Positions 34,917-44,927 of a stretch of 64,000 bases of DNA are shown one piece after another. Each line of letters starts with the position of its first letter. The first letter of the stretch is position 1. The notes under the pieces were generated by a model. The model did no database searches, had not been told where the DNA came from, and worked only from the letters and a program-made list of their open reading frames with translations. Origin of the DNA: VXYL01 sp963422285 (lineage in GTDB: Bacteria; Pseudomonadota; Gammaproteobacteria; Pseudomonadales; Azotimanducaceae); assembly GCA_963422285.2 (NCBI GenBank), contig CAXXJO010000001.1:806001-870000 (forward strand). Reading direction: 5' to 3'. The position numbers were made by a program, and so were the translations under genes.

Positions 34917-35675
34917 ATGTTCGACTTGACCGGAAAGGTGGCGCTCGTCACGGGCGGCAACGGCGGCATCGGTCTCGGCTTCGCCGAAGGCTTGGCGGAG
35001 CACGGAGCCGGGGTGTGCATCTGGGGCACCAACGAGGAAAAGAACACCGCGGCGAAGGCGAAACTCGAGGCCTACGGCGGCCAGGTGGAAGCGCTGCGCT
35101 GCGACGTCAGCGACGAGCAGCAAGTGGTGGCGGCCTTCGCCGAAACGCTGACGCGCTTCGGGCGCGTGGATTCCTGCTTCGCCAACGCCGGGGTGGGCGG
35201 CGGCGGGGCGCAGTTCGACGCCATGACGCCGGCAGAATGGCAGCGTGTGTTCAAGGTGAACATGGACGGCGTGATGTTCACCTTCCGCGAAGCGGTCAAG
35301 CACATGAAGCAGAGCGGCAGCGGCGGTTCGTTGGTGGTTACCAGCAGCGGCACGGCACGCTTTGGCGCCGCCGGTAGCGAGCACTATTCGGCCACCAAGG
35401 CCGGCGTCATCGCCCTCATCCAATCCCTGGCCGTGGGCCAAGCCCGCTACGGCATCCGCGCCAATGCCGTCATCCCCGGTTGGATCGAAACGGCCATGAC
35501 CGAACGCGCCTTCCAGACGGAAGCTTTCCAGACCAAGGTGATCAAGCGCATCCCCCAGCGGCGCTGGGGCCAGCCGGAGGACTTCCGCGCCATCGCCGTC
35601 TACTTCGCCAGCGACGAGAGTTCGTACCACACTGGCGACACCATCGCCGTCGACGGCGGCGTCTCGCACTTCTAG
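34917..35675 (+). CDS. Short-chain dehydrogenase/reductase (classical SDR)
   Basis: A GGGAG site sits six bases upstream of ATG 34917. The 252-residue protein has the NAD(P) loop TGGNGGIGLG, NAG in the fourth strand (FANAGVGGGG), catalytic serine in VVTSSGTARFG, YSATK with catalytic Tyr and Lys, and the terminal GDTIAVDGGVSHF. It oxidises an alcohol or reduces a ketone on an unknown substrate. It is followed 28 bases later by a VOC-family gene, likely in one transcript. Confidence 0.92.
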   Translation: MFDLTGKVALVTGGNGGIGLGFAEGLAEHGAGVCIWGTNEEKNTAAKAKLEAYGGQVEALRCDVSDEQQVVAAFAETLTRFGRVDSCFANAGVGGGGAQFDAMTPAEWQRVFKVNMDGVMFTFREAVKHMKQSGSGGSLVVTSSGTARFGAAGSEHYSATKAGVIALIQSLAVGQARYGIRANAVIPGWIETAMTERAFQTEAFQTKVIKRIPQRRWGQPEDFRAIAVYFASDESSYHTGDTIAVDGGVSHF

Positions 35676-35703
35676 CGGCGAGCCCAACGAGCGGGATTCA
35701 GAC

Positions 35704-36477
35704 ATGTGGCTACGCCTTCGCCAGATCGCGCTGATGGCGCCGGAACTGCAACCGGTGGTGGACGAGTTCCGCGACGTGCTGGGCCTCGAAGTATGCTTCG
35801 TGGACCCGGGCGTCGGCCACTTCGGCTTGGAGAACTCCCTGCTGCCGCTAGGCAACCAGTTCATCGAACTGCTCGCGCCCATTGAGGAAAATACCGCCGG
35901 CGGACGCTACCTGGCGCGTCGCGACGGTGCCGGCGGCTACATGGTGATCACCCAGAGCGACGATCAAGCGCCGCGCCGGGTGCGCATCAACGAACTCGGC
36001 ATCCGCTTGGTCACCGACCATCACGGCGAGGAGTTCGTCAACATGCAGCTTCATCCTAAGGATACCGGCGGCTCGTTCCTGGAGATCGACCAGCAGACCA
36101 GCGCCGGCGCGGAGGCGGCGGACGGCCCCTGGACGCCGGCCGGCGGCGCCGGCTGGAAGCAGGCGCAGCGACTCGATCGCGTCACCGGCATCCGCGCCGC
36201 GGAAATACAGGCCGAGGATCCCGACGCTGTCGCTGCCCGCTGGTCAGAAATCATCGACATCCCGGTATCCCGCGATGCCCACGACAATTCGTGCCTGGAA
36301 CTGGAAAATGCCACTTTGCGCTTCGTACCCTGTACCGACGGTCGGACGGAAGGGCTGGCCGGCCTGGATCTTGCGACCCGGGACGCCGAGGCGGTGCTAG
36401 CCGCGGCCAAGGCGCGAGACTGCGTCACGGGGGATGCGCAGATCATGCTGTGCGGGATGCGGCTGAATCTGGTCTGA
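35704..36477 (+). CDS. VOC-superfamily (glyoxalase-like) protein
   Basis: The 257-residue protein contains two vicinal-oxygen-chelate half domains. The first (about 3-125) opens with LRQIALMAPELQPVVDEFRD and the second (about 155-255) with RVTGIRAAEIQAEDPDAVAARW. This tandem plan fits glyoxalase-like domain proteins of unknown substrate. It lies in the same orientation as the SDR upstream and 27 bases before a MITE. Confidence 0.8.
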   Translation: MWLRLRQIALMAPELQPVVDEFRDVLGLEVCFVDPGVGHFGLENSLLPLGNQFIELLAPIEENTAGGRYLARRDGAGGYMVITQSDDQAPRRVRINELGIRLVTDHHGEEFVNMQLHPKDTGGSFLEIDQQTSAGAEAADGPWTPAGGAGWKQAQRLDRVTGIRAAEIQAEDPDAVAARWSEIIDIPVSRDAHDNSCLELENATLRFVPCTDGRTEGLAGLDLATRDAEAVLAAAKARDCVTGDAQIMLCGMRLNLV

Positions 36478-36504
36478 TCCCCCTGTCAACTCAACGAAAC
36501 GAAA

Positions 36505-36644
36505 GGTAGCGGGTCAGTTTGAAACTGGATGAGCCGCGCCGCTACGGATGCTGCTGCGTATGGCATTCGATGCCGTATCATGCCCCTGCATCTTGTGGTT
36601 GCGCGATGCAGCATGACGACATGGATTCAAACTGAGCCACTGCC
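36505..36644 (+). mobile_element. MITE-like element, copy A
   Basis: A 140-bp element with terminal inverted repeats GGTAGCGGGTCAGTTTGAA (36505-36523) and TTCAAACTGAGCCACTGCC (36626-36644); 16 of 19 positions match in inverted orientation. Flanks are AAACGAAA and AGACGAAA, an 8-bp target duplication with one change. It lies between a VOC gene and an acyl-CoA dehydrogenase whose start is 21 bases beyond the right end, so it forms the leader of that gene. Confidence 0.88.
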
Positions 36645-36665
36645 AGACGAAAGGCGTCTGCCCCT

Positions 36666-38399
<1,734 letters not shown>

Positions 38400-38563
38400 C
38401 GAGGTTCCACCTCAGGACAACGAGGCTGTGGCGACATGGCAACCTGTCGATCGCCCGCGGCAAGCCGAGTGGAAGTTGGAACCTCGTACCCTTCGTTCCA
38501 GGGCACCATGTCGGCAAACGCGGCTCAAGTGTCCACTTCCTCGGCGCTCAAGGATGCTGGCCG

Positions 38564-39967
38564 CTAGCCCAAGCGCTCCTTCAGGATGGCGTAGATGCCG
38601 CCGAAAGCGCCGTTGCTCATCAGCACGACATGGCAGGCATCGCCCTTGCTCGCGCTATGGTCCAACGCCGCGATGCGTTCGATCAGTCGGTCGACGTCGT
38701 CCTCTACGGACGCCGGCACCGGGCAGCTGCGAGCCACTTCCCCCACGTCCCACTGGATGTTCTCGCCTTCGAACCAAATGGCTTCGTCCGCCGGCGCGCA
38801 GCAGCTGGCAAGCTCCAGGCGCAAGGTGCCGAGCGACATGGTGTGGGTGCGCGGCTCGATCACGGCCACGATGCGCTCATGGCCAACCCGGGCGCGCAAA
38901 CCCTGCAGGGTCGTGCGAATGGCAGTGGGGTGGTGGGCGAAATCGTCGTATATCTTCAAACCGGGCCGGTCGACGACCATCTCCATGCGTCGCTTGACGT
39001 TGCGGAACGAAGCCAGCGCCGAGACGGCGTCTGCACAACGGACGCCGGCATGATGAGCCGCAGTCAGCGCCGCCAAGGCGTTGGCGACATTGTGCTGGCC
39101 CATCAGTGGCCAAGCGACGGTACCTAGATTCTCGTCGTTCAGCCACACGGAAAAGCGACTGCCGTCCGGGGCGACGTCCTCGGCGCGCCAGTGATCTCCG
39201 ATAGGGGAGCTTGTGCCGATGGGAGCGTTTCCGAAACGCGCCACCGGCGTCCAGCAGCCCCGGTTCAGCATGTCGTCAACGTTGGCATCCCATGCCGGGG
39301 CGATGATGAGGCCGCTGCGCGGCACGGTGCGCACCAAGTGGTGGAACTGGGTCTGGATCTGCCCCAGATCGTCGAAGATATCCGCGTGGTCCAGTTCCAG
39401 GTTGTTGACGATGAGCGTCTGCGGCCGGTAGTGGACGAACTTGGAGCGGCGGTCGAAGTACGAGGTGTCGTATTCGTCCGCCTCCACCACGAAGTGGATG
39501 CTCGAACCGAGGCGCGCCGAGACCCCGAAGTTGCCCGGTACGCCGCCGATGAGGAATCCGGCATCCAGTCCCGCGCAAGCGAGCATGTGGGCGACCATGC
39601 TGGCCGTGGTGGTCTTGCCGTGGGTGCCGGCGACGGCGATGGTCCAGCGGTCGCGCAGCACGGCATTGCCCAGCCATTCGGCGCCGGAAGTGTACGGCAG
39701 GTTGCGATCCAGCACATATTCGACGGCTTCGTGGTCCCGGGGCAGTCCGGCGTTGCCGATGACGACCATGTCCGGGGCCGGATGCAACTGGCTGGGCGCA
39801 AAGCCTTCGAATACCTCGATGCCGGCATCGGCCAGCTGGTCGCTCATGGGGGAGTACAGCGTCCGGTCGAAGCCGCTGACGCGACAGCCCATCTCCCTGG
39901 CGAGCAGCGCGAGGCTGCCCATGAGGGTGCCGCCGATACCTAGGAAGTACAGGCTCTGGGCACTCAC
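38564..39967 (-). CDS. mpl: UDP-N-acetylmuramate:tripeptide ligase Mpl (murein recycling)
   Basis: The 467-residue protein starts at GTG 39967, which overlaps the upstream stop as GTGA. It has the Mur-ligase plan: YFLGIGGTLMGSLALL (UDP-sugar binding), the ATP loop VAGTHGKTTTASM, EADEYDTSYFDRRSKFVHY, NNLELDHADIF and DDFAHHPTAIRTTL. Mpl joins the recycled tripeptide L-Ala-D-Glu-meso-DAP to UDP-MurNAc in the cytoplasm. MurC is the main alternative, but the DRRSKFVHYRP and NLELDHADIF features favour Mpl. Confidence 0.92.
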   Translation of the reverse strand: MSAQSLYFLGIGGTLMGSLALLAREMGCRVSGFDRTLYSPMSDQLADAGIEVFEGFAPSQLHPAPDMVVIGNAGLPRDHEAVEYVLDRNLPYTSGAEWLGNAVLRDRWTIAVAGTHGKTTTASMVAHMLACAGLDAGFLIGGVPGNFGVSARLGSSIHFVVEADEYDTSYFDRRSKFVHYRPQTLIVNNLELDHADIFDDLGQIQTQFHHLVRTVPRSGLIIAPAWDANVDDMLNRGCWTPVARFGNAPIGTSSPIGDHWRAEDVAPDGSRFSVWLNDENLGTVAWPLMGQHNVANALAALTAAHHAGVRCADAVSALASFRNVKRRMEMVVDRPGLKIYDDFAHHPTAIRTTLQGLRARVGHERIVAVIEPRTHTMSLGTLRLELASCCAPADEAIWFEGENIQWDVGEVARSCPVPASVEDDVDRLIERIAALDHSASKGDACHVVLMSNGAFGGIYAILKERLG

Positions 39968-40491
39968 TCCGACGGTACGCCCAAGATCACCGTCAGCGCC
40001 GGCCCCAGCGCCGCCATGGTAACCGCATAGCCCACCAGGGCGATGCCCAACGACAGCAGAATGCTGACCCACAGCCGGCTCGCCAGCGCCCGATGCAGGA
40101 TGAAGCCGACCACGACGATGCTCCACAGCAAATTCGCCCACAGAACGCCGCTTTGAACCATGCCGCTAGTGATGGTGCAGCCGACTGCAGTGACCGCGTC
40201 GATTAGCGTCACGGCACCCGCCGCAGCGCCCAGGGTAGCCGAAAAACGGGGCTCCAAATGACGGATGTAGAGCGCGAACCAAGCGATCGCCGCCAGCACC
40301 ACGAAGCTGATCAGCGCCACGTTGAACGCAAGCAGGATCGGCAGAGCAGGGACAACGATGGCAAGCAGAAAAACGGCCACCGTCAAGCGGGCGACGATCA
40401 GCGTACTCAGGAACCAAGCATGGGTAGGCACCAGATCGGGGCCGATGCGAAGCAGGCAGATGTTCCAGAACAGCTTGATGACGGTGCTCAT
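39964..40491 (-). CDS. Integral membrane protein of unknown function
   Basis: From ATG 40491 the protein has 175 residues and about five hydrophobic helices (for example VAVFLLAIVVPALPILLAF and ALISFVVLAAIAWFALYI). No catalytic motif is seen. The next gene, mpl, starts inside its stop codon, so the pair is translationally coupled. Similar unnamed membrane proteins with a conserved LFWNICLLRIGPDLVP opening are common in gammaproteobacteria. Confidence 0.75.
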   Translation of the reverse strand: MSTVIKLFWNICLLRIGPDLVPTHAWFLSTLIVARLTVAVFLLAIVVPALPILLAFNVALISFVVLAAIAWFALYIRHLEPRFSATLGAAAGAVTLIDAVTAVGCTITSGMVQSGVLWANLLWSIVVVGFILHRALASRLWVSILLSLGIALVGYAVTMAALGPALTVILGVPSE

Positions 40492-40530
40492 CGAGCTATT
40501 GTAACGTGGTGCGTTAGGCAGTCGCTGTTG

Positions 40531-40550
40531 GATTTCGCCGGCGCGAAATC
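40531..40550. repeat. Palindrome of the GATTTCGC/GCGAAATC family
   Basis: GATTTCGC (40531-40538) and GCGAAATC (40543-40550) form a stem with a CGGC loop. The same arms occur twice inside the GST gene at 44588-44610 and 44660-44682, suggesting a dispersed palindromic element. Confidence 0.6.
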
Positions 40551-40663
40551 GCCGAGAATCAACTTGCTGCCCACCCGCAGCCCGGCCGCCATCTCCGTCT
40601 GGATCGGAATCCACTGTCGCTGTGCGGCTTGGACCAAGCCGCATCAAAGCGTCTCTCCTTCCT

Positions 40664-40801
40664 GGTGGCGTCTCGGTTTGATTTGGACAAATCGCGCCAC
40701 TGCGGATGCCACTGCATAGGGCATTCAGCGCTGCCCGCTGCGCCGGCACTTGGGGTTGCGTGATGCGACATGACGGCACGGATTCAAACCGAGACGCTAC
40801 C
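40664..40801 (+). mobile_element. MITE-like element, copy B
   Basis: A 138-bp element. The left end GGTGGCGTCTCGGTTTGAT (40664-40682) and the reverse complement of the right end, GGTAGCGTCTCGGTTTGAA, agree at 17 of 19 positions. An exact 8-bp target duplication TCCTTCCT flanks it (40656-40663 and 40802-40809), which is the clearest sign that these elements transpose. The interior contains the shared CGGATGCCACTGCATAGGGC segment. Confidence 0.92.
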
Positions 40802-41084
40802 TCCTTCCTTGCCAAGCTGCGCCATCCGCGCCATGCTTCCATTGTTTATCGCGAGGACGCTGGTTGTGGTCCGCATGCCTTCAGTCTGGGACGATCTCGC
40901 CATGGCTCCGCCACTCGTCGCTTGGGCACTGCCGACAGCGCCCTCCGCCGCGGAGCGCTATATGCCCGTTGCCGATCAAAGGCCGAACGTAACCATGTTC
41001 CGTACGCTAGCGTCAAGGTGCCGGATCCCTCGCCGACATGGCACCAAGGCGGGTCGGACCGGCAGTATGCGGCAGCCGGCTGGC

Positions 41085-42035
41085 ATGAGGCGCCGGTTCC
41101 GTTGGCCCGATTCCGCTCTGCTAGCCGTCGTGGTGCTCGGCTTGGAGACCGACGGTTGCGACGGCTCGTCTTCCGAGTCGGCGCTGCCCCAGCCAGCGAG
41201 CGGCGAAGATCCGCCCGCTGCGGATACGCCCATTCGCTTTGCGCGGGTGGTGGATTGGAGATCTTCCGAGGATTCCCGCCTCGTTCGCGAGCTCGCGCCG
41301 AGTGCCACGGCAGCCTCGACCGCGTCGGAACGGTTCCAGGGCGGCATCGCGGCAGCGAACATCGAAGACGATATCGATGTCTACCTGGTCGGTGGCGGCT
41401 CGACCGCGAGCCGACTCGACCAGAACCAGGGCGATGGCGTGTTTGCGGAGATCGCCGCCGATGTCGGCTTGGCGGTGACCCATCGGAACAGCGGCCCGGC
41501 ATTCGGCGACATCGATGGCGATGCCGGCTCGAACACGGCGCGGCTACGCCGGTGGATTCCACAACGGATCAGAGGGATCAGAGCCGCTTCTTCCATTCCC
41601 AAGGGGCGGTACGTTCATGGATTCCGACAACGACTTCGGCTTGACCGATCGCGTCAGGATCGTGGCTTGGCAGGCTTTGGCGCCGAACGCGACGGCGATA
41701 TCGACCTCGTGCTGACCAACAGCGACGACAATCGTCTGGTCTACCACCGCAACGATTGGACGGCGGAGGAGAACCACTATCCAGGCATCCGCCGCGTCGA
41801 CGACAGCGGCAATCGGCACGGCATCGGTGCCAAGATCACGGTAACGACGGTGCCGGAAACCCAAGTGCGGGACATGCGCTCGGGCAACAACTACACCTCC
41901 CGCGATCCGTTCGAGGTTCATTTCAGCTTAGACGACGACACCGTGGCGGACAGGGTGGTCGCATGGCCAGATGGCGAGGAAACTTCCCGATCCAACATCG
42001 AGGCGGATCAGTTGCTCACGATCCGGCAGGACTGA
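41085..42035 (+). pseudogene. CRTAC1-like FG-GAP / ASPIC-UnbV protein remnant
   Basis: The C-terminal part is a clear ASPIC/UnbV domain (NRHGIGAKITVTTVPETQ, then MRSGNNYTSRDPFEVHFSL and VADRVVAWPDGEET). Upstream, isolated FG-GAP pieces (SGPAFGDIDGDAG, GDIDLVLTNSDDNRLVYHRN) are separated by sequence that makes no sense in this frame. Matching fragments (RGGTFMDSDNDFGLTDR) sit in another frame near 41600-41650. The N-terminus has a hydrophobic export segment (DSALLAVVVLGLETDGC). The frame is open by chance but the propeller is too short and scrambled, so I treat it as a decayed gene. Confidence 0.65.
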
Positions 42036-42049
42036 GACCCCGGCGCGTC

Positions 42050-43141
42050 GTGGCTGCGGATACCGACGAACTCCTGGACGCGATCAGCGCCGCGCTGCCG
42101 CCCATGCTGACGGCGCTGCATGCGCTGGCCTATGTCGGTCGCCATTTGCACCCGCCGAACCTGCACACCCTGGTCGACGCGGTAGCGGCCACCGCGCCGC
42201 CCGTGCGCAACGGCCTCGAACGGTTCCGGGATGTGCCCTTCCCAGCCCATCTGGAACAATTCAAGGAGCAGGTTGTACGCACCGGCAAGCACCTCTGTCG
42301 CGCCTTCGACAGTCTCGCCGCCGCGGCCGGCGATCCCAACGGCGCCATGCAGGCCTACCGAGCCATGGGCCACCGCACCCGCGCCATCGAAGCCTTATAT
42401 CCGGTCGCCGCCCTGCTGCCGCCCGTGAACCGGTTCTTCGTGGAAGCGGAACACCGCACCGACGAGGCACTGCTCGCCAAACTCGCACAGGCCGATCCGT
42501 CCCAGGACGACGTGGGCATCCTGCATGTCGGCAACGACAAGGAAACTCGCGGCGGCTTCTCGCTGTATGTGCCGGAATACTACGACCCCAACCGGGCTCA
42601 CCCGCTGATCGTCGCCCTGCATGGCGGCTCCGGCCATGGCCGCGACTTCCTGTGGACATGGCTGGTGGAGGCGCGAACCAGGGGCGTGATTCTGCTAAGC
42701 CCCACGGCGCGGGAGCGGACTTGGGCGCTGATGGGGCCGGATGTGGACAGCCCCAACATCGATGCCATGGTGAGCCGTATACGCGAGCGCTGGAACATCG
42801 ATGCCAAGCGGATGCTGCTTACCGGCATGAGCGATGGCGGCACCTTCTGCTATGTCTGCGGCCTGCGCGCCGAGTCTCCGTTCACCCACTTGGTGCCGAG
42901 CTCCGCCAGCTTCCATCCGCTGCTGCTCGAAGGCTGCCCCCGCGAGCGCGTGGCTGGCTTGCCCATCTACCTGATGCATGGTGCCTTGGACTGGATGTTT
43001 CCCGTCGATGCGGCGCGCATGGCGAATGCCGCTTTGACCGCGACCGGGGCCGAAGTGCGCTATCGGGAGATCGATGATCTCTCGCACACTTGGCCACGAG
43101 ACGAGAACCCCAGGATCATGGACTGGTTGTTGACGGACTGA
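42050..43141 (+). CDS. Phospholipase/carboxylesterase-type alpha/beta hydrolase
   Basis: Starting at GTG 42050 the protein has 363 residues. The C-terminal half is an esterase domain: VALHGGSGHGRDF (oxyanion hole), LTGMSDGGTFCY with the nucleophile serine, LPIYLMHGALDWMFPVD with the aspartate, and DDLSHTWPRDENP with the histidine. The first 160 residues are helical and unassigned. It lies 14 bases after the decayed CRTAC1-like gene. Substrate unknown. Confidence 0.82.
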   Translation: MAADTDELLDAISAALPPMLTALHALAYVGRHLHPPNLHTLVDAVAATAPPVRNGLERFRDVPFPAHLEQFKEQVVRTGKHLCRAFDSLAAAAGDPNGAMQAYRAMGHRTRAIEALYPVAALLPPVNRFFVEAEHRTDEALLAKLAQADPSQDDVGILHVGNDKETRGGFSLYVPEYYDPNRAHPLIVALHGGSGHGRDFLWTWLVEARTRGVILLSPTARERTWALMGPDVDSPNIDAMVSRIRERWNIDAKRMLLTGMSDGGTFCYVCGLRAESPFTHLVPSSASFHPLLLEGCPRERVAGLPIYLMHGALDWMFPVDAARMANAALTATGAEVRYREIDDLSHTWPRDENPRIMDWLLTD

Positions 43142-43173
43142 TCCGTTCGGGCGGTTTTACGTTCTTCGCTGTT

Positions 43174-43998
43174 CTACTTTTGCCGCTCCGTTCGCTTTGC
43201 CCTGAGCTCGGTGTAGACAGCGCCCATGCGCTCGGTCGCCGTAGCCAGCGGCAGTCGCTGGGTGACCATGAGGCGTGGTCGGCGCGAGGCATTGGGGCCC
43301 AGCGAGTGCAGCAGCCGCAGGTCGGTGAAGTACACGTCGCCGGGTTCACCGATCAGCTCGGCCACCTGCAACGGCACATCGTCGACATGGCCCGTTTCAT
43401 GAAGAAAGCGGCTTCGGTCCTGTGCTCTGGCGTCCATCAGATCGCGGAAATAGGGCTGGCGTCGCAAGCGCCGCTTCACCGCCTTGGAACCGAGTGCCCC
43501 GACATCGTTCAGCAGCCGGTGCGAGCCGGCCACCAGCAGCGTCCCCCCGGCACCGGACGCTACAGTATCCAGGAACGTGAACATCTGTACGCCGGGAGAG
43601 CCAGGTTCGCCTAGACGCGGGAAGTCCAGATGCCATATGTCGTAGGGTACCGTCCATCGTTCGGCATTGGGTGGCGTAAACAGCAGTTGCGAGAATGGCC
43701 CGGTTCCCTGCACCTCCTGCCCATCCACCAGTTCCCGGGCCGCAGCCAGCACGTCTTCCGTCAGCAGACGCCTGAACTCCTTGGACTTGGCGCAGGTCTT
43801 CAATGTTTTCAGCTTGGGGTTCGGTCGCCGGGTTGCATCCACGACGCCCAGCCAAGCGCCATCCCCCCAGACGCCGGCTTTGGCCAGCAAGCGGTAGACC
43901 CGATCCCGGGCCGGCGCCATTGTGCTTTCCGGGATGAATCCGTCCAGCTTGACGATGCCGCGCTCGGCGAACACCCTCTTCTGTCGTTCATCGATCAT
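43174..43998 (-). CDS. PhyH-type Fe(II)/2-oxoglutarate dioxygenase
   Basis: From ATG 43998 (MIDERQKRVF) the protein has 274 residues. The iron motif is His123-x-Asp125 in DIWHLDFPRLG. The distal histidine is in DLRLLHSLGPNASRRPRLMVTQR with the arginine for 2OG. It overlaps the 3' end of the glutathione S-transferase gene by 11 bases, so the two are co-translated. That link hints at detoxification or glutathione-adduct metabolism. Confidence 0.85.
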   Translation of the reverse strand: MIDERQKRVFAERGIVKLDGFIPESTMAPARDRVYRLLAKAGVWGDGAWLGVVDATRRPNPKLKTLKTCAKSKEFRRLLTEDVLAAARELVDGQEVQGTGPFSQLLFTPPNAERWTVPYDIWHLDFPRLGEPGSPGVQMFTFLDTVASGAGGTLLVAGSHRLLNDVGALGSKAVKRRLRRQPYFRDLMDARAQDRSRFLHETGHVDDVPLQVAELIGEPGDVYFTDLRLLHSLGPNASRRPRLMVTQRLPLATATERMGAVYTELRAKRTERQK

Positions 43999-44881
43999 GG
44001 CGGTTTGCCTTGGTTGCCGGCGATGCCGCGTTCGCGGCCAGCGCGGCTCGAAACGCCGGTCGGTGCCGATGTCGGGCGCGATAGGCCAGCGCCGGCTCGG
44101 CCAGTTCGAATCCGTACGCAACCGCCCAGTCCAGACAGGTGGTCATCAGGATGTCCGCAGCGCCGAACTCGTCGCTCACCAGGAACGGCGCGGATTCCAT
44201 GCGGGGCAGCGCCCAGCGGATCTGCTTCTCGAAGCCGGCCCGAGCGGCCGACAGGGCCGCCGGCGCCTCGCCGTAGAGATGTTTCAGGTCGCCATGCTTG
44301 CGCATCACATAGAGGGTATGGGCGTCGAGTTCCATGAGGATGTAGGACATCCATTCGTAGTATCGGGCGCGCTCGATGCTGCCGGGCACCGGCGTCAGGC
44401 CGCCGAACTTGTCGCCGAGATACGTGACGATGGCGGCGCTCTCCGTCAGCACGATCGAATCTCCTGATTCTGGCGATTGCGCGCCAGCGAAGATCGCGGG
44501 TGGCGGCGAGCGGGAAGCGGTCGCGGCGTCCGGCGCGGAAGGACGATGCGGCAGGGGGGACGCCGACACGGGCGGCGGCGGGACAGGGCGATTTCGCAAA
44601 GCGAAATCGCGGGGCGGCGGCGTAGCAGTCGCGTCGTCGTCCAGCTCTGTTCCAGCAGGGCGATTTCGCAAGGCGAAATCGCGGGGCGACCGCGTAGCGG
44701 TCGCGTCGTCCACCAGCACCGGAATCTTCTCCTTGGGGTTGAGGGCGCGGAACGCGGCGTCCTGTGTCTCGCCTGTGCGCGAGCCGATGGGCTTCTGCTG
44801 GTAGACGACGCCAAGTTCGGCCAGGGCCCAATGGGCGCGCATCGTGCGCGATGTGCCGCTACCCCAAAGCGTGATCGTCAT
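43988..44881 (-). CDS. Glutathione S-transferase with an in-frame palindromic-repeat insertion
   Basis: The 297-residue protein starts MTITLWGSGTSRTMRAHWAL, the thioredoxin-like half of a GST, with ALNPKEKIPVLVDD before the insertion and IVLTESAAIVTYLGDKFG after it. In an ordinary GST these two segments are adjacent. Here about 80 residues (60-142) of low-complexity sequence lie between them, with SPRDFALRNRP and PPRDFALRNRP repeated. The helical C-terminal half (about 165-290) is normal and includes WAVAYGFELAEPALAYRARH. GSTs conjugate or transfer glutathione. The insertion falls just before the gamma-Glu-binding ES motif, in what is normally a short loop, so activity may survive. It is co-translated with a PhyH gene. 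Confidence 0.85.
   Translation of the reverse strand: MTITLWGSGTSRTMRAHWALAELGVVYQQKPIGSRTGETQDAAFRALNPKEKIPVLVDDATATRSPRDFALRNRPAGTELDDDATATPPPRDFALRNRPVPPPPVSASPLPHRPSAPDAATASRSPPPAIFAGAQSPESGDSIVLTESAAIVTYLGDKFGGLTPVPGSIERARYYEWMSYILMELDAHTLYVMRKHGDLKHLYGEAPAALSAARAGFEKQIRWALPRMESAPFLVSDEFGAADILMTTCLDWAVAYGFELAEPALAYRARHRHRPAFRAALAANAASPATKANRHDR
44456..44722. repeat. Tandem palindromic repeats inserted in the GST coding sequence
   Basis: Two repeat units of about 70 bp lie head to tail (about 44583-44654 and 44655-44722), each with a perfect 10-bp hairpin GCGATTTCGC / GCGAAATCGC (44588-44610 with AAA loop; 44660-44682 with AAG loop). The second unit also has GCGACCGC-GTA-GCGGTCGC. A third, degenerate unit is at about 44471-44530. 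The whole insertion keeps the GST frame. Confidence 0.85.
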
Positions 44882-44927
44882 GACAATTCCCTTGCTACTG
44901 TACGGGCATACAAGTATTCTGCCGCTC

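Noticed and set aside
41756..42049. 5' extension of the esterase gene over the CRTAC1-like remnant
   Set aside because: The extension is the shifted frame of the ASPIC/UnbV domain; GTG 42050 after the previous stop fits better.
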